NCBI RefSeq assembly: GCF_001043895.1
Contig: NZ_JTHF01000082.1
Coordinates: 1 to 53,337, forward strand
Direction of reading: 5' to 3'
Length of the DNA stretch: 53,337 nucleotides
Source of the DNA: Methylobacterium indicum
GTDB taxonomy: Bacteria > Pseudomonadota > Alphaproteobacteria > Rhizobiales > Beijerinckiaceae
Shown in pieces: positions 1 to 9,618 of this stretch. Each line of letters starts with the position of its first letter. Positions within the stretch are counted from its first letter, which is position 1. Under the pieces are notes generated by a model. It was not told where the DNA came from. It ran no database searches and saw nothing but the letters and a program-made list of their open reading frames with translations. The position numbers and the translations under genes are program-made.

Positions 1-215
1 CGGGAGGGGAAGTCAGGGCGCGATTTGCTTCGACGGGTATCAGGTTGGACGGGCAGATCCGCTCATCGATGAGTATCTACAATATTGATTGATATATTCG
101 AATAAAACATGGCAAATCTCCCCTCTCCCATACGCGAGAGGGGATCCCGCGCTTTCATTGATCTGAACCGATCAAACAAAAATCGCATCGATTCTATCGA
201 GCGGATGGATGGCTT
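1..215. other. Intergenic region after hutH
   Basis: No convincing gene is visible. Bases 75-110 are AT-rich against a GC-rich background and include the palindrome ATTCGAAT at 96-103. This could be a promoter for a gene to the left of the window, but no start is visible. A short palindromic repeat at 120-150 is listed separately. The expected urocanase gene hutU is not here. Confidence 0.6.
120..150. repeat. Dispersed palindromic repeat, copy 1
   Basis: Arms CCCCTCTC (120-127) and GAGAGGGG (136-143) pair perfectly around an 8-base loop and are followed by the tail ATCCCGC. The same arms-plus-tail layout recurs at 4639 and, diverged, at 49631. It lies just beyond the 3' end of hutH, so it may act as a terminator or RNA-stabilising hairpin; that role is inferred. 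Confidence 0.6.
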
Positions 216-1751
216 CTAGTCGAGCACCGGCAGAGACACCCCCGCCACCGCAGCGACCAGGCTGCCATCTCGCACCAGCGCGAGCGCCGCCGCGATGTCG
301 GGGTGGAAGTGCCGGTCGTCGTCGAGGCGGGGCACCTCGGCGCGCAGCCGCGCCCGCACCGCCTCCAGGGCCGGGCTCGAGATGAGCGGCGCGTGGAAGT
401 CGCAGCCCTGCGCGGCCGCCAGGGCCTCGATCGCCACCACGGCGGCGGCGTTCTCGGCCATCGGCAGCAGGCGGCGGGCGCCGTGGGCGGCCATCGAGAC
501 GTGGTCCTCCTGGTTGGCGGAGGTCGGGATCGAATCGACGCTCGCCGGCATCGCCCGCTGCTTGTTCTCGGAGACCAACGCCGCAGCGGTGACCTGCGGG
601 ATCATGAAGCCGGAATTCAGCCCCGGCTTCGGCGTCAGGAAGGCCGGCAGGCCCGAGAGCGCCGGATCGACCAGCATGGCGATGCGCCGCTCCGACAGGG
701 AGCCGATCTCGCAGAGCGCCATGGCGATCATGTCGGCGGCGAAGGCCACCGGCTCGGCGTGGAAGTTGCCGCCGGACAGGGCCTCGTCGGTCTCGGAAAA
801 AATCAGCGGGTTGTCGGAGACGCCGTTGGCCTCCGTCGCCAGCGTCTCGGCGGCCTGGCGCAGCAGGTCGAGGCAGGCGCCCATCACCTGGGGCTGGCAG
901 CGCAGGCAGTAGGGGTCCTGCACCCGCTCGTCGCCGGTCAGGTGCGAGGCCCGGATGGCGCTGCCGGCCATCAGGGCGCGCAGCGTCGCCGCGGTGGCGA
1001 TCTGGCCGGGGTGGCGGCGCAGCGCGTGGATGCGCGGATCGAACGGCGCATCGGAGCCCCGTGCCGCGTCGGTCGCGAGCGCGCCGACGACGAGGGCCGA
1101 TTGCAGCACCGCTTCGGCCTCGAACAGGCCGGCCAGCGCGTTGGCGGTCGAGAACTGGGTGCCGTTGAGAAGGGCCAGTCCCTCCTTCGGGCCGAGCGAG
1201 GCCGGGACGAGGCCGGCCGCCGCCAGCGCCTCGGCGGCGGGCAGGCGGCCGGCCGGCGTAAAAGCCTCGCCGACCCCGATCATCACCGCGGCCATGTGGG
1301 CGAGCGGCGCCAGGTCGCCGGACGCCCCCACCGAGCCCTGGCAGGGCACGACCGGGATCACGTCGCGGGCGAGCATCGCGCCCAAGAGGTCGAGGGTGGC
1401 GGGCTGCACGCCCGAGGCGCCCTGCGCCAGGCTCGCGAGCTTGAGCGCCAGCATCAGCCGCACCACCGGCACGGGGCTCGGCTCGCCGATTCCGGCGGCG
1501 TGGGAGAGCACGATGTTGCGCTGGAGCGTCGCGAGGTCGCCGGCCTCGATCCGCACGCTCGCCAGTTTCCCGAATCCGGTATTGATCCCGTAGACCGGCT
1601 CGCCGCGGGCGAGGATCCGGGCGACCGCGGCCGCGCTCTCCGCCACGACGGCCGCGCAGGAGGGATCGAGGCGGGCGGGCGCGCCGCGATAGATCGCGCG
1701 CCAGCCGGCCAGCGGCACCGCGCCCGGCACGAGGGTGATCGTCTCGGTCAT
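216..1751 (-). CDS. hutH: Histidine ammonia-lyase (histidase)
   Basis: Catalyses the first step of histidine breakdown, L-histidine to urocanate plus ammonia, in the cytoplasm. The 511-residue product has the family's usual length. It carries the Ala-Ser-Gly triad that cyclises to the MIO electrophile, seen within [14 protein letters not shown] near residue 145. The conserved regions NGTQFST, SGGNFH and QEDHVSM are also present. The start is the ATG that overlaps the hutI stop by four bases (ATGA), which implies translational coupling. The reading frame stays open well upstream, but that part is out-of-frame hutI sequence. The gene ends with TAG and is the last hut gene visible on this strand. 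Regulation is expected from the two operators upstream of hutI. Confidence 0.97.
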   Translation of the reverse strand: MTETITLVPGAVPLAGWRAIYRGAPARLDPSCAAVVAESAAAVARILARGEPVYGINTGFGKLASVRIEAGDLATLQRNIVLSHAAGIGEPSPVPVVRLMLALKLASLAQGASGVQPATLDLLGAMLARDVIPVVPCQGSVGASGDLAPLAHMAAVMIGVGEAFTPAGRLPAAEALAAAGLVPASLGPKEGLALLNGTQFSTANALAGLFEAEAVLQSALVVGALATDAARGSDAPFDPRIHALRRHPGQIATAATLRALMAGSAIRASHLTGDERVQDPYCLRCQPQVMGACLDLLRQAAETLATEANGVSDNPLIFSETDEALSGGNFHAEPVAFAADMIAMALCEIGSLSERRIAMLVDPALSGLPAFLTPKPGLNSGFMIPQVTAAALVSENKQRAMPASVDSIPTSANQEDHVSMAAHGARRLLPMAENAAAVVAIEALAAAQGCDFHAPLISSPALEAVRARLRAEVPRLDDDRHFHPDIAAALALVRDGSLVAAVAGVSLPVLD

Positions 1752-2971
1752 CGTGTCCCCCGGATGCGGGCGTGGAGCGGGTTGAAGCCCATGCGGTAGA
1801 CGAGCTCGGCCGGCCGCTCGACCGACCATACCGCGAGGTCGGCGCGCTTGCCGGCCTCGAGGGTGCCGATCTCGGACAGGAGGCCGAGGGCGCGGGCGGC
1901 CTCGCGGGTGGTGCCGGCCAGGCACTCGTCCACGGTGAGGCGAAAAAGGGTCGCGGCCATGTTCATGGCGAGCAGCGGCGAGGTCAGCGGCGAGGTGCCC
2001 GGATTGGCGTCGGTCGCGACCGCCATGGGCACGCGATGGCGGCGAAACAGCTCCACCGGCGGCAGCCTGGTCTCGCGGATGAAGTAGTAGGCGCCGGGCA
2101 GCAGCACCGCGACGGTGCCGCTCCGCGCCATGGCCATCGCCCCGGCCTCGTCGGTGTGCTCCAGATGGTCGGCCGAGAGGGCGTCGTGGCGGGCCGCCAG
2201 CGCGGCGCCGCCGAGATTCGAGAGCTGGTCGGCATGGAGCTTCACCGGCAGGCCGAGGGCCTTCGCCCGCGCGAACACCCGCTCCACCTGCTCGGGCGAG
2301 AAAGCGATGCCCTCGCAGAATGCGTCGACCGCATCGACGAGCCCCTCCGCGGCGAGCGCCGGCAGTATCGCGTCGGCGACCTCGCCGATGAACGCGTCCT
2401 TGTCGCCGCGGGCCTCCGGCGGCAGGGCGTGGGCGCCCAGGAAGGTGGTGCGGATCGAGACCGGCCGCAGCCCGGCGAGGCGGCGGGCGGCCCGCAGGGA
2501 CTTGCGCTCGCCGGCGAGGTCGAGCCCGTAGCCCGACTTCACCTCGACGGTGGTGACCCCCTCGGCCATCAGCGCGTCGAGCCGCGGCAGGGTCTGGCGC
2601 ACGAGGTCGTCCTCGCTCGCCTTGCGCAGGGCCGCGACCGAGGAGACGATGCCGCCGCCGGCCCGCGCCACCTCCTCGTAGGAGGCTCCGCGCAAGCGCA
2701 GCTCGAATTCGTGCGCCCGGTCGCCGGCCCAGACGAGGTGGGTATGGCAGTCGATCAGCCCCGGGGTGATCCAGCGGCCCTCGCCGTCGATCACCTCGGC
2801 CTCGCTCAGAGCGGCGCCCGGCAGCGCGGCCTCGGGCCCGGCATACAGGATGCGGCCGTCGCGGATCGCGAGGGCGCCGTGGTCCACCGCGCCGATCCCG
2901 GGACGTCCGGGCGCGAAGGTGGCGAGCCGGACGTTGCGCCAGACCCGCGGTCCGTCCTCTGTCTCGCTCAT
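1748..2971 (-). CDS. hutI: Imidazolonepropionase
   Basis: Hydrolyses 4-imidazolone-5-propionate to N-formimidoyl-L-glutamate, the third step of histidine catabolism. The 407-residue protein is an amidohydrolase. Metal and substrate motifs are visible: [12 protein letters not shown] near residue 75, [20 protein letters not shown] and [10 protein letters not shown]. The start is the ATG at 2971, preceded at a normal distance by AAGGGAG; an in-frame ATG eight codons upstream lacks such a site and would sit on an operator. It is transcribed divergently from hutF and is translationally coupled to hutH. Both promoters face the twin TGTATAGACA sites at 2997-3033, so HutC control is likely. Confidence 0.97.
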   Translation of the reverse strand: MSETEDGPRVWRNVRLATFAPGRPGIGAVDHGALAIRDGRILYAGPEAALPGAALSEAEVIDGEGRWITPGLIDCHTHLVWAGDRAHEFELRLRGASYEEVARAGGGIVSSVAALRKASEDDLVRQTLPRLDALMAEGVTTVEVKSGYGLDLAGERKSLRAARRLAGLRPVSIRTTFLGAHALPPEARGDKDAFIGEVADAILPALAAEGLVDAVDAFCEGIAFSPEQVERVFARAKALGLPVKLHADQLSNLGGAALAARHDALSADHLEHTDEAGAMAMARSGTVAVLLPGAYYFIRETRLPPVELFRRHRVPMAVATDANPGTSPLTSPLLAMNMAATLFRLTVDECLAGTTREAARALGLLSEIGTLEAGKRADLAVWSVERPAELVYRMGFNPLHARIRGTR

Positions 2972-2996
2972 GCGCGTCTCCCTTGATTCGTGCATA

Positions 2997-3033
2997 TGTA
3001 TAGACATGATCGATGCGCTTTGTATAGACATGA
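2997..3033. promoter_or_regulatory. Twin HutC-type operators
   Basis: The 13-mer TGTATAGACATGA occurs exactly twice, at 2997-3009 and 3021-3033, 24 bases apart. Its core TGTATAGACA is a near-palindrome with TGT and ACA half-sites, the form expected for HutC-like GntR regulators. The pair sits in the 120-base gap between divergent hutI and hutF, so one repressor could control both. The hutC gene is about 1.8 kb away. Binding is inferred. Confidence 0.75.
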
Positions 3034-3091
3034 GCGGACCGGGGCGCAGCCCAGCCCTCCCGTTCCGGGCCCCACCGCAGGAGACGCGCCG

Positions 3092-4450
3092 ATGACCGTG
3101 CTGCATGCGAGCCACGCCCTCACCCCCACGGGCTGGCAGGCCGACGTCCGGCTGACCGTGACGGCGGGGCGGTTCTCGGCGGTCGAGGCTGCCTGCGCGC
3201 CGGAGCCGGGCGACACCCGGGTGGCGGTGCTGGTGCCGGGGCTGCCGAACCTGCACAGCCACGCCTTCCAGCGCGGCATGGCGGGGCTCGCCGAGCGGCG
3301 CGGCCCCTCCGCCGACACGTTCTGGACCTGGCGCGAGACGATGTACCGCTTCGCCCTGCGGATGAGCCCCGACGAGGCCGAGGCGGTGGCGGCCCAGGCC
3401 TATGTCGAGATGCTCGAATCCGGCTTCACCCGGGTCGGCGAGTTCCACTACCTGCATCACGCGCCCGACGGCGCGCCCTACGCCCAGGTCGCCGAGATGG
3501 CGGAGCGGATCGCGGCGGCGGCCGCCCTCACGGGCCTGCGCCTCACCCTGCTGCCGGTGCTCTACCGCTGGTCGAATTTCGGCGGCGTCGCGCCGACCGA
3601 CGGCCAGCGCCGCTTCGTCTCCGACCTCGATCTCTTCGCCCGCATGGTCGACGCCTCCCGGACCGTCGTGGCGGGCCTCCCCGGCGCCACGCTGGGCGTC
3701 GCACCCCACAGCCTGCGGGCGGTGACGCCGGAGGACCTCTCCGCCGCGGCCGCGCTGGCGGAGGGCGGGCCGATCCACATCCACGCCGCCGAGCAGGTGC
3801 GGGAGGTCGAGGATTCCCTGAGCTGGTCCGGGGCGCGGCCCGTGCAATGGCTCCTGGACCAGGCCGGGCTCGATTCCCGCTGGTGCCTGATCCACGCCAC
3901 CCACATGACGCCCGACGAGACGACGCGCTTTGCCACGAGCGGCGCCGTCGCGGGCCTGTGCCCGGTGACCGAGGCGAGCCTCGGCGACGGCATCTTCCCG
4001 GGTCCCGGTTTCGTCGCGGCGGGCGGGCGCTACGGCGTGGGCACCGATTCGAACGTGCTGGTGGGGGCCGCCGACGAGCTGCGCCAGCTCGAATACGCCC
4101 AGCGCCTCGGGGCACGCCAGCGCAACGTGCTCGCCGCCCCCGGCGCCTCGACCGGGCGCGCCCTGTTCGATGCGGGCCTTGCCGGCGGCACGCAGGCGCT
4201 GGCCGCCGAGGGGGGCGGGCTCGCGGTCGGCGCCCCGGCCGACGGCGTGGCGCTCGACGGAGCGGACCCGGCCCTGATCGAGCGCCGGGGCGACGCCCTT
4301 CTCGACGGCTGGATCTTCGCCGCCGGTGCGCGGGCGGTGGACGCGGTCTGGGTGGACGGCCGCCAGGTCGTCGCGGGCGGGCGGCACGTCGCCCGGGAGG
4401 CGGTGGCGGCACGGTACGCGCGGGTGCTCGGGCGGCTGATGGCGGCGTGA
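3092..4450 (+). CDS. hutF: Formimidoylglutamate deiminase
   Basis: Converts N-formimidoyl-L-glutamate to N-formyl-L-glutamate and ammonia. This is the branch of histidine catabolism that needs a later deformylase (HutG) rather than HutG-type formiminoglutamase. The 452-residue product is an amidohydrolase with [14 protein letters not shown] near residue 60, HIHAAEQ, HATHM and VGTDSNV, which carry the zinc ligands and catalytic residues. The start is the ATG with GCAGGAG eight bases upstream. The frame remains open further upstream, but that part runs through the operators. It is divergent from hutI. No deformylase gene is present nearby. Confidence 0.95.
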   Translation: MTVLHASHALTPTGWQADVRLTVTAGRFSAVEAACAPEPGDTRVAVLVPGLPNLHSHAFQRGMAGLAERRGPSADTFWTWRETMYRFALRMSPDEAEAVAAQAYVEMLESGFTRVGEFHYLHHAPDGAPYAQVAEMAERIAAAAALTGLRLTLLPVLYRWSNFGGVAPTDGQRRFVSDLDLFARMVDASRTVVAGLPGATLGVAPHSLRAVTPEDLSAAAALAEGGPIHIHAAEQVREVEDSLSWSGARPVQWLLDQAGLDSRWCLIHATHMTPDETTRFATSGAVAGLCPVTEASLGDGIFPGPGFVAAGGRYGVGTDSNVLVGAADELRQLEYAQRLGARQRNVLAAPGASTGRALFDAGLAGGTQALAAEGGGLAVGAPADGVALDGADPALIERRGDALLDGWIFAAGARAVDAVWVDGRQVVAGGRHVAREAVAARYARVLGRLMAA

Positions 4451-4824
4451 GGGACGGTCGCCGGTTCGGGATCACCCGGCCGATTCCATCAGAGTACGTC
4501 CCGCCTCTCCCGAGTGCGAGGGCCCGGGCGATCGAAAATCCCACGCGATGATGCCGCGGTCATGAGTAAAGCTCGATGGACACGCGGCCGGAACGAAGGA
4601 TCAGAATTTCACGCTGAAGCGTATCACCCTCACCCCTACCCCTCTCCCACACGGGAGAGGGGATCCCGCGACTTTCCGTCATCGCGTCGGGCCAAGTTGA
4701 AATTGTCATGCCGATCCCGCTATCAAGCTCGGGTATGGGGAGGCGGTCCGGCCCTTCCGGGAAGGCCGGCGGACGGCGGAGGCGGCGTGGGCGCGCACGA
4801 TCACCTGAGCGGACGGGCTGACTC
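4451..4824. other. Gap between hutF and hutC
   Basis: No credible gene lies in these 374 bases. They hold a perfect 10-bp palindrome at 4639-4662, listed separately, and an unremarkable stretch before hutC. I found no copy of the TGTATAGACA operator here, so there is no sign that hutC represses itself through that motif. Confidence 0.6.
4639..4680. repeat. Dispersed palindromic repeat, copy 2
   Basis: CCCCTCTCCC (4639-4648) and GGGAGAGGGG (4653-4662) form a perfect 10-bp stem with an ACAC loop. The tail ATCCCGCGACTTTCC follows. It is closely related to the copy at 120 and more distantly to that at 49631. Short repeats of this sequence type are widespread in proteobacterial intergenic DNA. 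A terminator role for hutF is possible. Confidence 0.65.
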
Positions 4825-5595
4825 ATGACCGCGCACGATCCCGCCCGCCCCGAGGCCCGGCCGATCTCGCTGCACCAGCAGATCCTGTCGGAGATCCAGG
4901 GTCATATCCTGTCCGGCCGCTGGCCCCCCGGTCACCGCATTCCGTTCGAGCACGAGCTGACGGCGCAGTTCGGCTGCTCGCGCATGACGGTCAACAAGGT
5001 GCTGACCCAGCTCGCCGCCGCCGGGCTGATCGAGCGTCGGCGCAAGGTCGGCTCCTTCGTGCGCCAGCCGCATTCGCAATCGGCGGTGCTGGAGATCCCG
5101 GAGATCCGCACCGAGGTCGAGGCCCTGGGCCTGCCCTACCGCTTCGCCCTGCTGGCGCGCCGACGCCGGCGCAGCACGCAGGCCGACCGCGCGGCGCTCG
5201 GGCTCGACGCGCCGGCCCCGGTCCTGGCGCTCACCGTGCGGCACGATGCGGGACCGCGCCCGTTCTGCCTCGAGGAGCGACTGGTCCATCTCGCGGCGGT
5301 GCCGGAGGCCGAGGCGCAGGATTTCGCCGACGAGCCGCCCGGGACCTGGCTCGTCCGCCACGTGCCCTGGACCGCGGCCGAGCACCGCATCCGCGCCCGC
5401 GCCGCCGACGCCGACCTCGCCGCCGCGATGGCCTGCGCCCCCGGCGCGGCCTGCCTCGTCGTCGAACGCCGGACCTGGAGTGCCGGGCGCCCCGTCACGG
5501 TCGTGCGCCTGACCTATCCGGGCGAGGCGCACGAGCTCGTCGCCCGCTTCGCGCCCTCGCATGGGCCGGGCCCAGGGGTAGGACGCGAGGCCTAG
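4825..5595 (+). CDS. hutC: GntR/UTRA histidine utilisation repressor
   Basis: A 256-residue transcription factor with an N-terminal GntR winged helix (about residues 14-80, including FEHELTAQFGCSRMTVNKVL) and a C-terminal UTRA ligand-binding domain (about 95-245). HutC proteins repress hut genes and are induced by urocanate. The family match rests on the HutC-like start of the DNA-binding domain and on position beside hutF. The likely targets are the two TGTATAGACA sites between hutI and hutF. The ATG has only a weak ribosome-binding site. The arginine-rich run near residue 112 is slightly unusual. Confidence 0.9.
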   Translation: MTAHDPARPEARPISLHQQILSEIQGHILSGRWPPGHRIPFEHELTAQFGCSRMTVNKVLTQLAAAGLIERRRKVGSFVRQPHSQSAVLEIPEIRTEVEALGLPYRFALLARRRRRSTQADRAALGLDAPAPVLALTVRHDAGPRPFCLEERLVHLAAVPEAEAQDFADEPPGTWLVRHVPWTAAEHRIRARAADADLAAAMACAPGAACLVVERRTWSAGRPVTVVRLTYPGEAHELVARFAPSHGPGPGVGREA

Positions 5596-5735
5596 CTCGC
5601 CGGCCCTGGCTCTTACGGGCGCGATCGGCTATCAGCCCCGCCGCCCCGGCCACGGCCGATCCCGGCCCGCGCGGTCGCGCGATCGTCGCCCGGGACGGAC
5701 CTCCGTCGGGGGCGGGGCACGCGCGGTCGAGGGTG

Positions 5736-6242
5736 ATGCGGTACGAGGTCGAGCGGAAGTTCCTGGTCGCCCATGCGGGTTGGCGCGACCGGGCGGTGAG
5801 CCGGCGCCGGCTGACGGACGGGCTCGTCGGCGAGTTCGCCGGCGGCAAGGTCCGGGTGCGGCTCGACGACGAGCAGGCCTGGATCACCGTCAAGGGCCGG
5901 CGCGACGGCCTGGCGCGGCCGGAATTCGAGTACGAGATCCCCCGGGCCGACGCGGAGGCGATGCTGGGCCTCGTCTGCGAGACCTGCCTGATCGAGAAGA
6001 CCCGCCACTGCGTGCCCCATGACGGGATGGAGTGGGTGGTGGACGAGTATGGCGGCGCGCTCGCCGGCATGGTCCTGGCCGAGGTCGAGTTGGAGCACGA
6101 GGCGCAACCCCTCGCCCTGCCGGACTGGATCGGCCGAGAGATCACCGCCGATGTGCGCTTCCGCCAGTCGACGCTGCTGCGGCTCGCCCGCGAGGCCGGC
6201 CGCCCCGTGACCCTGACCGAGGTCGTCGCGGCGCGGCTGTGA
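5736..6242 (+). CDS. CYTH-domain protein (triphosphate tunnel family)
   Basis: A 168-residue cytoplasmic protein that begins with the CYTH signature EVERKFLV. The ExExK pattern binds metal and triphosphate in the tunnel fold. Later alternating charged strands, such as KVRVRLDDEQAWITVKGR and FEYEIP, complete the eight-stranded barrel pattern. Family members hydrolyse inorganic tripolyphosphate or other triphosphorylated substrates; which one applies here cannot be told. The length matches bacterial single-domain CYTH proteins. The ATG at 5736 is chosen over an overlapping GTG three bases earlier, and a GAGG lies just upstream. No operon partner is apparent. Confidence 0.85.
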   Translation: MRYEVERKFLVAHAGWRDRAVSRRRLTDGLVGEFAGGKVRVRLDDEQAWITVKGRRDGLARPEFEYEIPRADAEAMLGLVCETCLIEKTRHCVPHDGMEWVVDEYGGALAGMVLAEVELEHEAQPLALPDWIGREITADVRFRQSTLLRLAREAGRPVTLTEVVAARL

Positions 6243-6739
6243 GTCCGGATCGGGCGTCCGGACGATGATTGCAGGGAGCATCCCCCAAGGTCTCCGGGTC
6301 CGCTCCGTTGAGGAAGCGTTGACGGTCTTCAGCACGGCCCGCCCTGCGGGCCGATGGAATCGGCTGCGCCGAGGGCGGGGCGGCGATTGTCCTTCGCCTG
6401 CGCATCGTCTATGAGGCCGCCACACAACCGCCGAGCTTAGGTCGGCGGCATTCTTCTCGTCCCAGGCGGTCGCGACCGCCCGAGGCCGGCCAGCGGATCG
6501 TAGAATCCGCGTCGCCTCGCGCGTCCGATCGAGCGGACCGGGACACGTCGCCGCGAGGGACCGACCGGACCGGGTCGGGGTGCCGCGGCCCCGCGACAGC
6601 GGCCTCACGAGGAAACCACCCCGAAAATGGCTTCACGCGCCGTGCGGGCCCGCCCGCGCGTCGCGATCGGACGCCTGTCACGACCGGGGGGCCGCGCATC
6701 GCGCGGCCGGCCCGGCCTGAACGAGAACGGGATTGGGCC
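6243..6739. other. Gene-poor gap before mqo
   Basis: These 497 bases show no reading frame with protein-like composition. One clear hairpin is present: CCGCCGA (6428-6434) pairs perfectly with TCGGCGG (6442-6448) around a 7-base loop, with no T-tract. The rest is GC-rich and featureless, and the mqo promoter is not recognisable. Confidence 0.5.
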
Positions 6740-8446
6740 ATGCGCGCCGACGACACGACCACCTCCCCGAAGGCCACCGGCTCCGCCGGGATCAGCCGCC
6801 GCCGGATCCTCGGGGGTGCCGCGGCCGGCCTCGCGGCCTCGGCCCTGCCCGAGTCGCTCGCCCTGGCGCAGGGCGCCGACACGGTCGACGTGCTGCTGAT
6901 CGGCGGCGGCATCATGAGCGCGACGCTTGGCGTCTGGCTCAACGAGCTGGAGCCGACCTGGTCGATCCGCATGCTCGAGCGCCTCGACAAGGTGGCGATG
7001 GAGAGCTCGAACGGCTGGAACAACGCCGGCACCGGCCATTCCGCGCTCGCCGAGCTGAACTACACGCCCGAGAAGAAGGGCAAGATCGAGATCGCCAAGG
7101 CGGTCGAGATCAACGAGGCGTTCCAGGTCACCCGCCAGTTCCTGGCCTGGCAGGTCAAGAACGGCGTGCTGAAGGACCCCAAGACCTTCATCAACTACAC
7201 CCCCCACATGAGCTTCGTCTGGGGTGACGACAACATCGCCTATCTCAGGAAGCGCTACGAGGCGCTGAAGGCGAGCCCGCTGTTTGCCGGGATGGAGTTC
7301 TCGACCGACCCCGAGCAGCTCAAGACATGGGTCCCCCTGATGATGGAGGGGCGCGACCCGAACCAGAAGGTCGCCGCCACCTGGTCGCCGCTCGGCACCG
7401 ACGTCGAGTGGGGCGAGGTCACCCGCCAGTACGTCGCCCACCTGCAGGGCCAGAAGACCTTCCGGCTCGATGCCTCGACCGAGGTCCAGGGCATCGCCAG
7501 GAACGCCGACGGCTCCTGGCGGGTCACCGCGCGCAACCTCAAGGACGGGTCGCGCCGGAGCATCGACGCCAAGTTCGTGTTCATCGGCGCCGGCGGCGGC
7601 GCCCTGCACCTGCTCCAGGCCTCCGGCATCCCGGAGGGCGAGGACTATGCCGGCTTCCCGGTCGGCGGCTCGTTCCTGATCAACGAGAACCCGGACGTCG
7701 CGACGCTGCATCTGGCCAAGGCCTACGGCAAGGCCTCGGTCGGCTCGCCGCCGATGTCGGTGCCCCATCTCGACACCCGGGTGCTGGGCGGCAAGCGCGT
7801 CCTGCTGTTCGGGCCGTTCGCGACCTTCTCGACCAAGTTCCTGAAGGAGGGCTCCTATTTCGACCTGCTCACCTCGACCACGAGCAGCAACGTCTGGCCG
7901 ATGATGCGGGTCGGCATCGACGAGTACCCGCTGGTCGAGTACCTCGCCGGCCAGCTGATGCTCTCCGACGACGATCGGATGGCGGCGCTGCGCGAGTACT
8001 TCCCGAACGCCAAGAAGGGCGAGTGGCGCCTGTGGCAGGCCGGCCAGCGCGTGCAGATCATCAAGCGCGATACGAACAAGGGCGGCGTGCTGAAGCTCGG
8101 CACCGAGATCGTCAACGCCAAGGACGGCACCATCGCGGCGTTGCTCGGCGCCTCGCCGGGCGCCTCGACGGCCGCCCCGATCATGCTCGAGGTGCTCCAG
8201 CGGGTCTTCGCCCAGAGGGTCGCCACCCCCGAGTGGCAGGAGAAGATCCGCCGGATCGTCCCGAGCTTCGGCGAGAAGCTCAACGACGATCCCGAGAAGG
8301 TGGCCCGGGAATGGGCCTATACCAGCGAGCAGCTCCAGCTTCCGACCCCGCCGGCCATCGACCGCGGCACCCTGAAGCCGATTCCGGTGAGCGCGTCCGG
8401 CGGCGAGGCCCCCGCCAAGGGGCCGGTGGGCGATCTGGCGCCCTGA
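6740..8446 (+). CDS. mqo: Malate:quinone oxidoreductase with Tat-type leader
   Basis: Oxidises (S)-malate to oxaloacetate, passing electrons to membrane quinone as an FAD enzyme of the TCA cycle. The 568-residue product has the family core from about residue 47: the FAD-binding [36 protein letters not shown], the mid-protein FIGAGGGAL and a C-terminal GASPGAST block. Unusually, it starts with about 43 residues resembling a twin-arginine signal: [12 protein letters not shown] at 19-30, a hydrophobic stretch, then ALALA before QG. Typical MQOs are cytoplasmic peripheral membrane proteins without a leader. The downstream neighbour is convergent and separated by a long hairpin. Confidence 0.95.
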   Translation: MRADDTTTSPKATGSAGISRRRILGGAAAGLAASALPESLALAQGADTVDVLLIGGGIMSATLGVWLNELEPTWSIRMLERLDKVAMESSNGWNNAGTGHSALAELNYTPEKKGKIEIAKAVEINEAFQVTRQFLAWQVKNGVLKDPKTFINYTPHMSFVWGDDNIAYLRKRYEALKASPLFAGMEFSTDPEQLKTWVPLMMEGRDPNQKVAATWSPLGTDVEWGEVTRQYVAHLQGQKTFRLDASTEVQGIARNADGSWRVTARNLKDGSRRSIDAKFVFIGAGGGALHLLQASGIPEGEDYAGFPVGGSFLINENPDVATLHLAKAYGKASVGSPPMSVPHLDTRVLGGKRVLLFGPFATFSTKFLKEGSYFDLLTSTTSSNVWPMMRVGIDEYPLVEYLAGQLMLSDDDRMAALREYFPNAKKGEWRLWQAGQRVQIIKRDTNKGGVLKLGTEIVNAKDGTIAALLGASPGASTAAPIMLEVLQRVFAQRVATPEWQEKIRRIVPSFGEKLNDDPEKVAREWAYTSEQLQLPTPPAIDRGTLKPIPVSASGGEAPAKGPVGDLAP

Positions 8447-8449
8447 TCG

Positions 8450-8509
8450 ACCTCGCCCCCGGCGACGTCCGGGTCCGGTCGGCGTTCCCGGTCGGACCCG
8501 GGGCGAGGT
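8450..8509. terminator. Bidirectional terminator-like hairpin
   Basis: ACCTCGCCCC (8450-8459) pairs perfectly with GGGGCGAGGT (8500-8509). Inside, CCGGGTCCG (8469-8477) pairs with CGGACCCGG (8493-8501), giving alternative or nested stems. It fills the gap between convergent mqo and the DUF2278 gene. There is no T-tract, which is common for GC-rich terminators. Confidence 0.7.
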
Positions 8510-8512
8510 GGT

Positions 8513-9562
8513 TCAGGCCTGGAACGGGATAGTGCGGCCGGGCTGGCGCGCCTGCTCCTTCGTGTAGGCGACGCCGTGCACCTTGATCTCCTTCTCGTCG
8601 AGGAGGGTGATGATGCCGCCCTTGTTCGACAGGGCGACCGGCGCCTGCACCGCCACGGTCAGCGTCGCGCCGGCCGCGATCGTGCCGGTGAGCGGCATCG
8701 CGTTCTTCTGCTTGTCCTTGAGCGACCAGCCGGTCAGGTCGACGGGGACATCCGCGGTGTTGAGCAGCGTCACCGTCTCGCGCTCTGGCGTGTGGGTGTC
8801 GTTGACGAGAGCCGCGATGATGCGCACCAGCCCGTCCGGCACGTCGCGAGGCGGGATGCGGTCGCGGTCGACCGGGGCGTGCGGCTCCCCGCCGTGGTCC
8901 GGATCGGCCGGCACCGCGGGATTCGCCGAGGCGTCGTCCGAGTGCCAGGCCTGGGTCTGGAACTTCAGGAACACCGACACCCACTGCTCCTCGCGCGGGA
9001 ACCAGAAGATCAGGCCCCCATCCTGGTAGGGGCCGTTATCGCCGGCGAAGCGCCCGGGCGGGTTGCCCTGGTTCATGTGGATGTCGTGGATGCCCCGGCC
9101 CGGCCGAAAACCGAAATACCGGTCGGCCTTGTCGTTCTCCGGTCCCCAGGTCTCGCCGAAGGCATAGATCCAGGATTCTTCGTCCGCCATCGCGCGCTGC
9201 ACGTAGGCGTCGAGCTTCTCGTTGAGGTCGTTGTCCGGTCCGGCGGCCGAGAGGGGCAGCGGTTTCAACTCCCAGGGCTGCATCAGGTTGCCCCGGACGT
9301 AGTCGAGAGCGATGCCGTTCGGCTGGCTCGGCGCCGGGCTCACGCCCTCGGCAAGGGCCGCCAGCGCCTCGGTGATCGGGTGCTCGAAGCGGGAGCGGAC
9401 GAGGAACTGCACCTCGCTGCCGTCCTGCGACTGCACGTTGATGGCGATGCGGTGCAACTCGCCGTTGGCCGAGACGAGCACCTGGTAATGCGGGCTGCGG
9501 CCGGTGGCCAAGCGGTTGTTGATCGGCCGGCCCTTCAGGACGGAATAGTTCTTGAGCGGCAT
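8513..9562 (-). CDS. DUF2278 (YukJ-like) protein with C-terminal lamin-tail domain
   Basis: A 349-residue protein of unknown function. The first 230 residues match the DUF2278/YukJ pattern: the start PLKNYSVLKGRPINNRL, then SPHYQVLV, GIALDYVRGN and GRGIHDIHMNQGN. Residues 240-349 look like a lamin-tail domain (an Ig-like beta sandwich), with VTLLNTADVPVDLTGWSLKDK and a GTIAAGATLTV segment. There is no signal peptide. It lies 56 bases after the phospholipase-D-like gene on the same strand, so the two are probably co-transcribed. The start ATG has a GGGAGC site upstream. Lamin-tail domains occur in many bacterial nucleases and surface proteins, which suggests a nucleic-acid or adhesion-related role; this is inference. 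Confidence 0.8.
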   Translation of the reverse strand: MPLKNYSVLKGRPINNRLATGRSPHYQVLVSANGELHRIAINVQSQDGSEVQFLVRSRFEHPITEALAALAEGVSPAPSQPNGIALDYVRGNLMQPWELKPLPLSAAGPDNDLNEKLDAYVQRAMADEESWIYAFGETWGPENDKADRYFGFRPGRGIHDIHMNQGNPPGRFAGDNGPYQDGGLIFWFPREEQWVSVFLKFQTQAWHSDDASANPAVPADPDHGGEPHAPVDRDRIPPRDVPDGLVRIIAALVNDTHTPERETVTLLNTADVPVDLTGWSLKDKQKNAMPLTGTIAAGATLTVAVQAPVALSNKGGIITLLDEKEIKVHGVAYTKEQARQPGRTIPFQA

Positions 9563-9618
9563 GACGGAGCTCCCGGGTGATGTCTCGGACGCGGATCGGT
9601 CCGGGGGAACCGGTCCGT

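Noticed and set aside
2990..3091. An N-terminal extension of HutF by 34 residues
   Set aside because: It would translate through the twin operators, has no family similarity, and a better ATG with GCAGGAG is at 3092.
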